Assembly: GCA_021851325.1 (NCBI GenBank)
Contig: JAJZDZ010000015.1
Location: forward strand, 1 to 48,980
Reading direction: 5' to 3'
Origin: Pseudomonadota bacterium
Lineage (GTDB): Bacteria; Pseudomonadota; Alphaproteobacteria; Micropepsales; Micropepsaceae
Length of the DNA stretch: 48,980 nt
The translations under genes were made by a program, and so were the position numbers. Position 1 is the first letter of the stretch; each line of letters starts with the position of its first letter. This document shows, in pieces, positions 25,179 through 33,647 of this stretch. Under the pieces are notes generated by a model. The model made no database searches, had not been told where the DNA came from, and worked only from the letters and a program-made list of their open reading frames with translations.

Positions 25179-25616
25179 ATGCATGACCGAACTTCTTCCA
25201 CCACCAGGGCCCGCCGCCGTTTTGCCTATGAGCAGATTACCAGGGGTATCAGGGTCAGTGTGACCCCTGCCTTCATCGAGGAGCAATCCGATCCGGATGA
25301 AGGCGACTTCCTGTGGTCCTATGCGATCACGATTGAAAATACTGGCCCCGAAACCGTGCAGTTGCTGTCACGCTACTGGCACATTACCGACGCTCACGGC
25401 CGCATTCAGGAAGTTCGGGGTCCTGGCGTGGTTGGTGCCCAGCCGGTCCTCGAGCCGGGACAGGTTTTTGAATATGAAAGCGGCTGCCCCCTGCCGACGC
25501 CATCAGGGGCGATGAGCGGGCGTTATCATATGCGTACCGCCAGCGGCGAGAATTTTGAGGTCGAGATTCCGATCTTTCTGCTGGAAAGCCCCTATGAAAG
25601 GCGGCAGATCCACTAG
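25179..25616 (+). CDS. apaG: ApaG protein
   Basis: 145 residues from the ATG at 25179; a TTG at 25143 in the same frame is possible but adds nothing conserved. Fibronectin-like ApaG fold: TRGIRVSVTPAFIEEQSD, then YAITIENTGPETVQLLSRYW, then GVVGAQPVLEPGQVFEYESG, then GRYHMRTASGENFEV. The family is associated with magnesium/cobalt handling and diadenosine tetraphosphate through ApaH, with no firm catalytic role. The ribosome site is weak. Confidence 0.9.
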   Translation: MHDRTSSTTRARRRFAYEQITRGIRVSVTPAFIEEQSDPDEGDFLWSYAITIENTGPETVQLLSRYWHITDAHGRIQEVRGPGVVGAQPVLEPGQVFEYESGCPLPTPSGAMSGRYHMRTASGENFEVEIPIFLLESPYERRQIH

Positions 25617-25710
25617 CTCCGGGAGGCCGTTCTCGAGGCTGCGGTTGATCCGCCCCCCGCCTGCGGGCGTACACTGCCGTGATCGCAACTAGCCAGGATG
25701 GAAGGTCGCC

Positions 25711-26355
25711 ATGCCGCAAGCCCGCCAAACGCCCCGCATCCCCACTGCGTCCGCGCCGGCATCCCTTCCCCGCCCCAGCCGCGAGGAAGCGGAGGAGGCG
25801 ATCCGTACGCTCCTGCTCTGGGCCGGTGATGATCCCGCGCGGGAGGGGCTTGTCGATACGCCACAGCGGGTGGCCCGCGCCTTCGAGGAATGGTTCGCCG
25901 GTTACCAGGACGATCCGCAGGAATTCCTCACCCGCACCTTCGAGGAAGTCGAAGGCTATGATGAAATGATCGTCCTTAAGGACATCCGTTTTGAATCACA
26001 TTGCGAACATCATCTGGCACCGATCATCGGCCGGGCCCATATCGGTTACCTGCCGCACAACAAGGTGGTCGGCATTTCCAAGCTTGCCCGCGTTGTCGAG
26101 GCCTATGCCCGTCGTCTTCAGGTTCAGGAAAAGATGAATGCGCAGATCGCCAACTGCATTCAGTCGGCGCTCGAACCCAAAGGCGTGGCGGTGGTGATCG
26201 AGGCAACACACCAATGCATGACCACCCGTGGCGTCCATAAGCCTGGGGTGACCATGGTAACCTCTACCATGCTGGGCGACTTCAGGATCAATCCGCTGAC
26301 GCGGCGCGAATTCCTCTCCGTCATTGGCAATCCGCAATCGAGCCTGGAAGGCTGA
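25711..26355 (+). CDS. folE: GTP cyclohydrolase I
   Basis: 214 residues. Zinc ligands are present: C98 and H101 in [11 protein letters not shown] and C169 in [12 protein letters not shown]; the active-site histidine H100 is beside C98. The [20 protein letters not shown] helix is invariant in FolE. It converts GTP to 7,8-dihydroneopterin triphosphate, the first step of folate synthesis. GGAAGG precedes the ATG. argE follows after two bases, so the pair is co-transcribed although the pathways differ. Confidence 0.95.
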   Translation: MPQARQTPRIPTASAPASLPRPSREEAEEAIRTLLLWAGDDPAREGLVDTPQRVARAFEEWFAGYQDDPQEFLTRTFEEVEGYDEMIVLKDIRFESHCEHHLAPIIGRAHIGYLPHNKVVGISKLARVVEAYARRLQVQEKMNAQIANCIQSALEPKGVAVVIEATHQCMTTRGVHKPGVTMVTSTMLGDFRINPLTRREFLSVIGNPQSSLEG

Positions 26356-26357
26356 TC

Positions 26358-27503
26358 ATGGTATCTGCTCTCGAGATGACGAAGCAGCTCATCGCCTTTG
26401 ACACGACGAGCCGCAATTCCAATCTCGAATTGATCCGGTTTGCCCAGAAGCAGCTGGAAGCGTTGGGCGCGCGGGTGCGCCTGTCCTATGATGCGGGGCG
26501 CACCAAGGCCAATCTTTTTGCCAGTTTTGGCCCGGATGAGGACGGCGGTATCGTGCTGTCGGGCCATACCGATGTCGTCCCCGTCGACGGCCAGGACTGG
26601 AGCAGTGATCCCTTCGCGCCAGAGGTGCGCGACGGCCGCCTCTATGGCCGTGGCAGTGCCGACATGAAGGGATTTATCGGCTGCGTGCTGGCGCTTGCCG
26701 AGGAACTGGAACGGGCACGTCTGCGCGAGCCGGTTCATGTGGCGCTTTCCTACGATGAAGAAGTCGGCTGCGCGGGTGTGACGACCCTGCTTGCCGATCT
26801 CAAACAGGCTGCGATCCAGCCCCGGCTTGCCATTATCGGTGAGCCGACGCTGATGCGGCCGGTGGGCGCGCACAAGGCAGGCGCGGTGCTGTTGACACGC
26901 TGCCATGGCAAGGAGGGACATTCTTCCAAACCTCACCTCGGCGCCAATGCGGTGATGATGGCCGGAGAGTTCATTGCCTATCTCGCCGAGCTTGGTGAGG
27001 AGCTCAAGGCCGACCGCGACGTGAGGTTTGATCCCCCTTACACGACGCTGCAGGCCAACCGTATTTCGGGGGGGACCGCCGTCAATGTGCTGGCCCGGGA
27101 CTGCGAGGTCAGCTGGGAATATCGGGCTCTGCCTGATCGCGACCACGAAAGTCTGGTGCCGCGTATCGAACAGCACCTGCACGACGTCATCCTGCCCAAA
27201 TATCGCCGGCAGGGTGTAGACGCAGAGTTCGAAACGCAGCTCATCGCCCGTTATCCCGGGCTATGCTTTGACGAACAGTCGCCCGCGGCTGCCCTGGCCT
27301 GCGAGCTGACCGGCATCAATGCCCTGGAGGCGGTGGCTTATGGCACCGAAGCTGGCCACTTCCAGCAAGCCGGCGTCCATGCCGTCATCTGCGGTCCGGG
27401 CTCGATCGATCAGGCACACAAGGCGGACGAATTCGTGGCCTTGAGCGAGCTTGAGAGCTGCAGCCAGTTCCTGCGCAAGCTCATCACCAAACTGGCCGCC
27501 TGA
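26358..27503 (+). CDS. argE: acetylornithine deacetylase
   Basis: 381 residues, M20 peptidase family, full length. Metal ligands sit in VLSGHTDVVPVDGQDW and RGSADMKGF; the acid-base region is SYDEEVGCAG; the lid domain follows. GTEAGHFQQAGV near 336 holds a substrate-site stretch of ArgE (as against succinyl-diaminopimelate desuccinylase, which has a different signature). It removes acetate from N2-acetylornithine in arginine synthesis. It sits immediately after folE. Confidence 0.9.
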   Translation: MVSALEMTKQLIAFDTTSRNSNLELIRFAQKQLEALGARVRLSYDAGRTKANLFASFGPDEDGGIVLSGHTDVVPVDGQDWSSDPFAPEVRDGRLYGRGSADMKGFIGCVLALAEELERARLREPVHVALSYDEEVGCAGVTTLLADLKQAAIQPRLAIIGEPTLMRPVGAHKAGAVLLTRCHGKEGHSSKPHLGANAVMMAGEFIAYLAELGEELKADRDVRFDPPYTTLQANRISGGTAVNVLARDCEVSWEYRALPDRDHESLVPRIEQHLHDVILPKYRRQGVDAEFETQLIARYPGLCFDEQSPAAALACELTGINALEAVAYGTEAGHFQQAGVHAVICGPGSIDQAHKADEFVALSELESCSQFLRKLITKLAA

Positions 27504-27659
27504 CCGGCTTTGCTCCGCCGGGCAGTTTACCTACCCAGCTTAACCCGCCCGAACCTGCGATGTTATTCCTGCCAACCTCTATGTCTATCGGGAGTTCTGG
27601 TCGGCCGTTCGCGGTTGAAACGGCGTCGCGGCATTGCCAAAGCCTGTTCGCCCTCTTAA

Positions 27660-27775
27660 GATGCATCAAAGCATCACGAGTTGGGTCGACGCCCAACGCC
27701 AACCTGCCGATCCGGGCAAGGTGGCACCCTGTAAGGGGGATGTGGCCGAGGCGGCAACGAAACGGACCCAGCCAC
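27660..27775 (+). promoter_or_regulatory. structured metA leader, candidate SAM-type riboswitch
   Basis: The 305 bases between argE and metA contain a dense set of pairings. GCATC (27671-27675) can pair either with GATGC just upstream (27660-27664) or with GATGT downstream (27739-27743). Inside that second helix lie a hairpin GTTGGG/CCCAAC (27680-27685 with 27692-27697), a GCCAACC motif, a TGCC/GGCA hairpin (27705-27708, 27715-27718), AGGTGGC, and CCCT/AGGG. GTGGC (27742-27746) can pair with GCCAC (27771-27775) in competition with the outer helix. CACGAG and the GCCAACC...AGGTGGC pair recall the SAM-I/SAM-IV core; it is not the SAM-II form usual for alphaproteobacterial metA. Class assignment is inference. 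Confidence 0.45.
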
Positions 27776-27808
27776 GTCGCGTCGATCTAAAAGAAAGGAT
27801 GACGCAAC

Positions 27809-28750
27809 GTGCCTATTACAATCCCGGACGATCTTCCTGCCCGCCGCACACTCGAGGCCGAAGGCGTCGCAGTGATGCGCAAGGTTGACGCCGTACGTCA
27901 GGATATCAGACCCCTGCGCATCGGCCTGCTCAACCTCATGCCTGACAAGGTGCGTACCGAAACCCAGCTGGCCCGTCTTTTGGGCGCCACACCGCTTCAG
28001 ATCGAATTGACCCTTGTCCGGATCTCCGATCACGTCGCGCGCAACACTTCGGCGAGCCATATTGCGGCGTTCTACCGGCCATGGATCGAAGTCGCCGCGC
28101 AACGGTTTGACGGCTTCATCATCACCGGCGCACCGGTGGAACGTCTGCCATTTGAAGAGGTCCGCTACTGGCCCGAACTGCGCCGCATCTTTGACTGGAC
28201 CCAGACCCATGCCCATCGCTGTCTGACCATCTGCTGGGGAGCGCAGGCGGCGCTCTTTCACTATTACGGCATTCCCAAGCACGAGCTTCCGGACAAGGCT
28301 TTTGGCGTCTTTGCCCACCGCAATCTCGTTCCTGCCTCGCCCTTTATGCGCGGCTTTTCCGATGTGTTCGATGTTCCTGTTTCACGCTGGACCGAGGTTC
28401 GTGCCTCGGATCTGAAGGCGGTTTCTGATTTGCGCATTCTCGCCAGCAGCGATGAGACCGGGGTGTGTCTTGTCAGTGATCCCAGCCATCGGACGCTCCA
28501 TATGTTCAACCATCTGGAATATGATTCTGACACCCTCGCCGAGGAATATCGGCGCGATGGCGCCAAAACTCTGCCGGCCCGCTATTTCCCCGAAGATGAT
28601 CCGCTGAAGTCACCTTTGAACCGGTGGCGGAGCCATGCCCATCTGCTGTTCGGAAACTGGATTGACGAAATCTATCAGACGACGCCGTTTGATCCGGAAA
28701 TGATCGGCGGTGAAGCTGCGGGCGAAGTCCTGCAGGCCGTGACGCGCTAG
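27809..28750 (+). CDS. metA: homoserine O-acyltransferase (MetA fold), probably acetyl-type
   Basis: 313 residues from a GTG at 27809 with AAAGGA 9 bases upstream; the ATG at 27799 is out of frame. The catalytic triad is intact: C142 in TICWGAQA, H235 and E237 in HLEYD. Position 111 is Glu (TGAPVE), not the Gly of E. coli MetA; in characterised enzymes Glu111 confers acetyl-CoA and Gly111 succinyl-CoA use. The gene is thus probably a homoserine O-acetyltransferase of the MetA fold (metAA). It performs the committed step of methionine synthesis and follows a structured leader that may sense S-adenosylmethionine. Confidence 0.92.
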   Translation: MPITIPDDLPARRTLEAEGVAVMRKVDAVRQDIRPLRIGLLNLMPDKVRTETQLARLLGATPLQIELTLVRISDHVARNTSASHIAAFYRPWIEVAAQRFDGFIITGAPVERLPFEEVRYWPELRRIFDWTQTHAHRCLTICWGAQAALFHYYGIPKHELPDKAFGVFAHRNLVPASPFMRGFSDVFDVPVSRWTEVRASDLKAVSDLRILASSDETGVCLVSDPSHRTLHMFNHLEYDSDTLAEEYRRDGAKTLPARYFPEDDPLKSPLNRWRSHAHLLFGNWIDEIYQTTPFDPEMIGGEAAGEVLQAVTR

Positions 28751-29106
28751 ACAACTGGACCTCTGCTGCACCCATCACACGGTGGGCGTAAACACTGCCC
28801 AAGAATTCTTTTGCGGCTGTACATCTGAACGTCGAAGATACAGCCGCGCCGCCAGGCGGGTGGTGGTTTTCTGAAATAATGTCACAGACTATCGCGGATT
28901 TGCCGCCGCAAATCCGCGTCTGGCTGCATTCTCGCAGCTTTCAGGTCATGAGGGGCCGGACGTGCATCGGCAAAGCCCCGCCGGTTGCTGATCTTCGTCA
29001 ATGTGCCAGTTTGCTTCACCGCTAGGCTTTTGCCTCTGTAATGGCATCGAACGTCGAGCTTCGCGTTTGGCCATGGCTGTTCTCTGCGCGCGGGCAAGGG
29101 CTGGCA
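28751..29106. other. 356-base intergenic region
   Basis: Between metA and the MFP gene. It holds a 9-base inverted repeat GCGGCTGTA / TACAGCCGC (28813-28821 and 28839-28847) with a 17-base loop and a second short GC hairpin after it. No T run follows on either strand, so I do not call a terminator. No gene is supported here; an ATG at 29041 in frame with the MFP gene lacks a ribosome site. Confidence 0.5.
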
Positions 29107-30381
29107 ATGACGGCACCCATGAATGCACATGGCGTTGCGGTCCCCAAGGCAGGATCAAAACTCCTGTATCGCGCTGGTGGGGGGCTGAGGCGATTTTGGC
29201 AGCGTCAGAAGCTTGGCCTCAGACTTGCAATCATCATTGCTCTTCTGCTCACTGGTTTGGCGATCATTGTGATCGCCTTGCGTGGCAGGCCTCCGGTGCT
29301 CTACCAGACGGCCCTGGTATCCAAAGGAACCATCGCGCGGGCAGTAACTGCTACCGGATCGGTGAATCCGGTGCTGACAATCATCGTCGGCTCTTATGTG
29401 TCCGGGGTGATCCAGGATATCCATTGCGACTTCAACACCCAGGTCAGGAAGGGACAGGTCTGCGCCAAGATCGACCCGCGCCCCTACCAATCGGTTGTCG
29501 ATCAGGACAAGGCCAGCCTCAGCGTCGCCCAGGCCCAACTCGTCAAAGATATGGCCAATCTTGCCTACGCCGACATAAGCGAGCGGCGTCAGGCGAAATT
29601 ATGGGCACAGCAGGCAACCTCGCAAGACAGCTATGATGCCGCCCTGAATGCGCGCAATCAGGCGCGGGCCCAGGTAGCTCTCGATCGGGCAACGATCGAG
29701 CAGCGTACAGCCGCGCTTCACGCGGCGCAGGTCAATCTTGGCTACACCGATATCGTGTCACCGGTCGACGGCATCGTGGTGTCGCGCAACGTCACCATCG
29801 GGCAGACTGTAGCTGCGAGTTTTCAGACTCCAACTCTGTTTCTCATTGCGACAGACCTCAATCACATGGAAGTGGATACCAATGTGAGTGAGGGCGATAT
29901 TGGTGATGTCCGCGTCGGTGATCGTGCAGATTTCACGGTAGAAGCATTTCCTTCTCACCTCTTCCACGGCGTCGTCGCACAGGTTCGCCAGGCGCCACAG
30001 ACGGTGCAAAACGTGGTGACTTACGATGTGGTTGTCACCGTCGACAACCAGCAGCTGCTGCTGAAGCCTGGCATGACGGCGACCGTACGGATTATTACCG
30101 CTGAGCGCGACAATGTCCTGCGGGTTCCCAATCAGGCCCTGCGCTATACGCCGGCCGGTATCCCCACCGAAGCTGCGACAGGACCCGCCAGCTCGCGGCT
30201 CTGGATCTTACAAAATGGCCGTCCGCACTCGGTCGCAGTCAATACCGGCCTTGCCAACGATACCTATACCGAAGTGGTCTCGGGCGGGGTAAAGGTTGGG
30301 GATCGGGTTATCACTTTCGAGCAGGAAGCTTCCGCGCCAGCTGCGGGTCCGGCGCGCGCCGCGTTACGGTTCGGACGATGA
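29107..30381 (+). CDS. membrane fusion protein (MacA/HlyD-type)
   Basis: 424 residues from the ATG at 29107 with AAGGG upstream. Cytosolic tail, one span at about 37-58 (LAIIIALLLTGLAIIVIAL), then the periplasmic adaptor: a biotinyl-lipoyl half (NPVLTIIVGSYVSGVI), a coiled coil of about 100 residues rich in Gln/Ala (DQDKASLSVAQAQ), the second lipoyl half (VNLGYTDIVSPVDGIVVSRN), and beta-barrel and proximal domains. It links the MacB-like ABC transporter to an outer-membrane channel. macB overlaps by four bases. No TolC-type gene is in this window. Confidence 0.9.
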   Translation: MTAPMNAHGVAVPKAGSKLLYRAGGGLRRFWQRQKLGLRLAIIIALLLTGLAIIVIALRGRPPVLYQTALVSKGTIARAVTATGSVNPVLTIIVGSYVSGVIQDIHCDFNTQVRKGQVCAKIDPRPYQSVVDQDKASLSVAQAQLVKDMANLAYADISERRQAKLWAQQATSQDSYDAALNARNQARAQVALDRATIEQRTAALHAAQVNLGYTDIVSPVDGIVVSRNVTIGQTVAASFQTPTLFLIATDLNHMEVDTNVSEGDIGDVRVGDRADFTVEAFPSHLFHGVVAQVRQAPQTVQNVVTYDVVVTVDNQQLLLKPGMTATVRIITAERDNVLRVPNQALRYTPAGIPTEAATGPASSRLWILQNGRPHSVAVNTGLANDTYTEVVSGGVKVGDRVITFEQEASAPAAGPARAALRFGR

Positions 30382-32489
30382 GCGAGAATTCCGATCCGGT
30401 CATTCTCACCCGCGCTTTGCAGCGGACCTATCGGAGCGGCGATATCGAAGTGAACGCGCTACGGGGCATCGATCTGAGCGTGGCGCGGGGTGAGTTTTTG
30501 GCCATCATGGGGGCGTCCGGATCCGGAAAGTCGACGCTGATGGCCATTTTGGGCTGCCTCGACCGACCGACCAGCGGTCACTATCTTTTCGAGGGGACCG
30601 ATGTCTCGGAACTGGACGAGCCGGCACTTGCCGAACTTCGCAGTGCGCGACTGGGCTTTGTGTTCCAGAGCTTCAACCTCCTGCCCCGGACATCGGCGAT
30701 CGAGAACGTCGAGTTGCCGCTCATCTATGCGGTGAGCCAGACCTCAAGTGCGGAGCGTGTGGCGCGGGCGCGGGCCTCACTGAAACTGCTCGGTCTTGAA
30801 GACCGCCAGAACAATACCCCCGGCCAGCTGTCCGGCGGTCAGCAGCAGCGTGTTGCCATTGCCCGGGCACTGATCAACACGCCTGCGGTTCTACTTGCTG
30901 ATGAGCCGACCGGAAATCTCGATACAAAGACCGCCCACGAGATTATGGATGTGCTCGTCAAGCTCAATCAGGAACGGAACCTGACCATTATTCTTGTCAC
31001 CCATGAACCTGACATTGCCTCCTATGCACATCGCATCGTGACCATGCGCGATGGACAGATTGTCTCCGAACAGCGCAACAAGGCCATGAGCAGGCCATCT
31101 CTGTTACCGGTTGAAGGCGGTGACGCGGACATCGACAGGCCTCGCCTTGCGGGCATCTCCGGGGAGCGGCGCCCGGGTAGTTCCATCGCCTTCAGTACCA
31201 TGGTTATTACCGCGGCGATGCAGGCGATCTTTCGCAACAAGATGCGCTCGGCACTCACGACCCTGGGTGTTTTCATCGGCGTGGCGGCGCTGATCGCGAT
31301 GGTGGCAGTTGGTCAGGGAGCCAATGAAGCCGTGCGCAAGCAGATCGAGAGCCTCGGCACCAATCTGCTGGTTGTCCTGCCCGGCGCGACTACGTCCTCG
31401 GGTGTGCGCGGGGGGTTTGGCAGTGCCTCATCGCTGACGGTTGATGACGCCCGTGCGATTGCCCGCGAGGACCCTGCGGCGGGTCAGGTGGGATACATCA
31501 TCCGACAGCTGGGCCAAGTGCAGTATGGCAGCCAGAACTGGATGACGAGCATACAGGGCGTCACGCCAAACTACCCCTCGATCACAAATTGGCGGATCGC
31601 ACTGGGTCGCGGTATTTCCCAGGCAGATGAGCGCAATGGTGCGCTTGTCGTATTGATCGGCCAGACCGTTTGGCGCCAGCTCTTTGGCCAGAACGTCAAT
31701 CCTCTGGGGGCGACGATTATCGTTAAGAATACACCGTTGCAGGTCATCGGGGTTCTCGGCTCGAAGGGACAGTCCGCGTTCGGAACCGATCAGGATGATC
31801 TCGTCATGCTTCCATTTACCACCGCAGAGCGCCGGGTACTGGGCGTGGCGGTGCCAAGCCAGCAGACCCAAACCAGTACCCAATACGGTACGCTCAGCAA
31901 CCCCTATGGCATCCAGCCGAGGATTACGGGTCTCGTAAATCAGATCTATGTGCAGGCATTGCGTCCAGATCTGGTTGGCCGGGCACTCACCCAGGTGACC
32001 AATACCCTGGCGGCGCGGCACCGTATTCCCCCTGGCGAAGTCAATGATTTTTCGGTTCGCAATTTGAGCCAGATTGCGACCGCAGCAGAGGGAAGCAGCC
32101 GGACGATGTCCTATCTGCTTGCCGCTGTGGCGTCGATTTCATTGCTGGTGGGTGGCATCGGGATCATGAACATATTGCTCGTTTCGGTCACCGAGCGGAC
32201 CCGCGAGATCGGGCTGCGTATGGCGATCGGCGCGCGCCGCATGCAGGTGTTGCTGCAGTTTCTGGCCGAAGCCGTGCTACTGAGCTCGGTTGGGGGCATC
32301 GCCGGGATCATTGGAGGGGTTGTTGCCTCGCTAACGATCTCCGCCATCGCCGGCTGGGCAACACCGCTTGCCTGGTCTGCGGCGCTCGGCGGCTTTCTGT
32401 TCTCCGCTGTCGTGGGCATATTCTTTGGCTATTATCCGGCACGCAAAGCGGCCGCCCTCGATCCCATTGAAGCGCTTCGCTATGAGTAG
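30378..32489 (+). CDS. macB: MacB-type ABC transporter (ATPase fused to permease)
   Basis: 703 residues. The ATPase half has Walker A GASGSGKST at 45-53, signature LSGGQQQR, Walker B VLLADEPTGNLD and the switch histidine in LVTHEP. The permease half starts near 270 and has the MacB plan: one span (ALTTLGVFIGVAALIAMVAVG), a ~280-residue periplasmic domain, then three spans near the C-terminus including LLVGGIGIMNILLVSVTERTREIG. MacB transporters act as mechanotransmitters moving lipoproteins, toxins or macrolides from the periplasm through TolC. Substrate is unknown; the name marks the fold, not macrolides. Confidence 0.9.
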   Translation: MSENSDPVILTRALQRTYRSGDIEVNALRGIDLSVARGEFLAIMGASGSGKSTLMAILGCLDRPTSGHYLFEGTDVSELDEPALAELRSARLGFVFQSFNLLPRTSAIENVELPLIYAVSQTSSAERVARARASLKLLGLEDRQNNTPGQLSGGQQQRVAIARALINTPAVLLADEPTGNLDTKTAHEIMDVLVKLNQERNLTIILVTHEPDIASYAHRIVTMRDGQIVSEQRNKAMSRPSLLPVEGGDADIDRPRLAGISGERRPGSSIAFSTMVITAAMQAIFRNKMRSALTTLGVFIGVAALIAMVAVGQGANEAVRKQIESLGTNLLVVLPGATTSSGVRGGFGSASSLTVDDARAIAREDPAAGQVGYIIRQLGQVQYGSQNWMTSIQGVTPNYPSITNWRIALGRGISQADERNGALVVLIGQTVWRQLFGQNVNPLGATIIVKNTPLQVIGVLGSKGQSAFGTDQDDLVMLPFTTAERRVLGVAVPSQQTQTSTQYGTLSNPYGIQPRITGLVNQIYVQALRPDLVGRALTQVTNTLAARHRIPPGEVNDFSVRNLSQIATAAEGSSRTMSYLLAAVASISLLVGGIGIMNILLVSVTERTREIGLRMAIGARRMQVLLQFLAEAVLLSSVGGIAGIIGGVVASLTISAIAGWATPLAWSAALGGFLFSAVVGIFFGYYPARKAAALDPIEALRYE

Positions 32490-32760
32490 CCGGCTGGGGC
32501 TTTCGGGTACGGGGCCACAGGTAGAGGGCGAAGCGGGCGGGCGTGACAGCCGAAAAGACGGTTGGGATGGCAGGGAATTCTCGCAGATGACATCGATCCG
32601 GCCAGCGTCCGGGAAAGGGACCGAGGCGACAAGGAGATCTGACTGACGTGGCCAAGAAGTGGCGTCTTTCTTCGCACCATCATGGTCGGGTCTTCCAACA
32701 CTGCGGCGCAACTCAGCCTGGCCAATCGATCTGCCGCCTTCAGGCGTAAGGCGCGTCTTC

Positions 32761-33528
32761 TCAGCGCCCCTTGAATTCTGGCGTGCGCTTTTCACGGAAG
32801 GCTTGAAGTGCCTCGGCATGATCTTCGCTTGCGAGCAGCTGGTTCAGAACCCTGCCGCTGTGCGCTCCAGCTTCCTCAGGGCTGAGATCTGCCGCGCGGT
32901 CGGCCAGTTCGCGGGTCGCGGCAACTGACAGCGGGGCACGACTTGCAATGCGCTGGGCTAGGGCAAGTGCCTCGGCGCGCAAGCGCTCATCGGGGATCCT
33001 CAAGGTGATGAGGCCAAAGGTTTCGGCAGTCATTGCAGTGATCGGAAGTCCGGTCAGAAGCAGATGTTTGGCCCGGGCTACGCCAATCAGGCGCGGCAAC
33101 CGGTAGGCACTCGCCATAAGTCCGACATTGACACCGGCACAGACAAAGCGGGCACTGTCGGCGCCAATACGCAGGTCACAGGCCAATGCCAGTTCAAGCC
33201 CGCCACCCAGGCAATGACCGTTGATGGCGGCGATTGCAGGAACCGGCAGGCTTGCAATCCGTTCGATCAGCCGCCCGAAATCACCAAGCTGTGCCTGACG
33301 TGCCGCAAGTCCGTCCGCCTGCAAAATTCTCTGCTCCTTGAGATCATCACCGCTGCAGAAAATTCCGGACGAGCCGGTGATGATCACGGCGCGGATATCA
33401 CCGCGCGCTGCAATATTGTCCAGCACTGTGTGAAAAGCTTCACGGGCGGTCCGGCCAAGGGCGTTGGCAGGGGGATTGGCGATTTCGATGAGCGCAACTC
33501 CATCGCCAGTAAATTCAAGATTGATCAT
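32761..33528 (-). CDS. enoyl-CoA hydratase/isomerase family protein
   Basis: 255 residues, crotonase fold. The oxyanion and CoA sites are clear: SSGIFCSGDDL and AINGHCLGGGLELALACDLRIG with the first catalytic-type Glu at 112. The second Glu of true hydratases (FGQPE in the family) falls at Gly132 here (FVCAGVNVGL), so classical hydration is doubtful; isomerase, hydrolase or decarboxylase activity is possible. Many crotonases of unknown reaction share this substitution. It stands between macB and the M3 peptidase, 271 bases from macB, with no other feature in that gap. Confidence 0.82.
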   Translation of the reverse strand: MINLEFTGDGVALIEIANPPANALGRTAREAFHTVLDNIAARGDIRAVIITGSSGIFCSGDDLKEQRILQADGLAARQAQLGDFGRLIERIASLPVPAIAAINGHCLGGGLELALACDLRIGADSARFVCAGVNVGLMASAYRLPRLIGVARAKHLLLTGLPITAMTAETFGLITLRIPDERLRAEALALAQRIASRAPLSVAATRELADRAADLSPEEAGAHSGRVLNQLLASEDHAEALQAFREKRTPEFKGR

Positions 33529-33647
33529 GCCCGCAAGTTCCTGCTGCCAATATTGAGACGGCGTGGTGCATAGTCAGGTTTGAACGGACGAGGGTGGACT
33601 GACGGTGTTGCCCCGGGATTGTTTCCACCTTTGCCTGCAGGGACAGA

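Noticed and set aside
27660..27775. Standard SAM-II (metA-type) riboswitch
   Set aside because: The compact pseudoknot motif with its GCTAAA tail is not visible; the helices resemble another class.
28813..28847. Terminator after metA
   Set aside because: A clear inverted repeat, but no T run follows on either strand.
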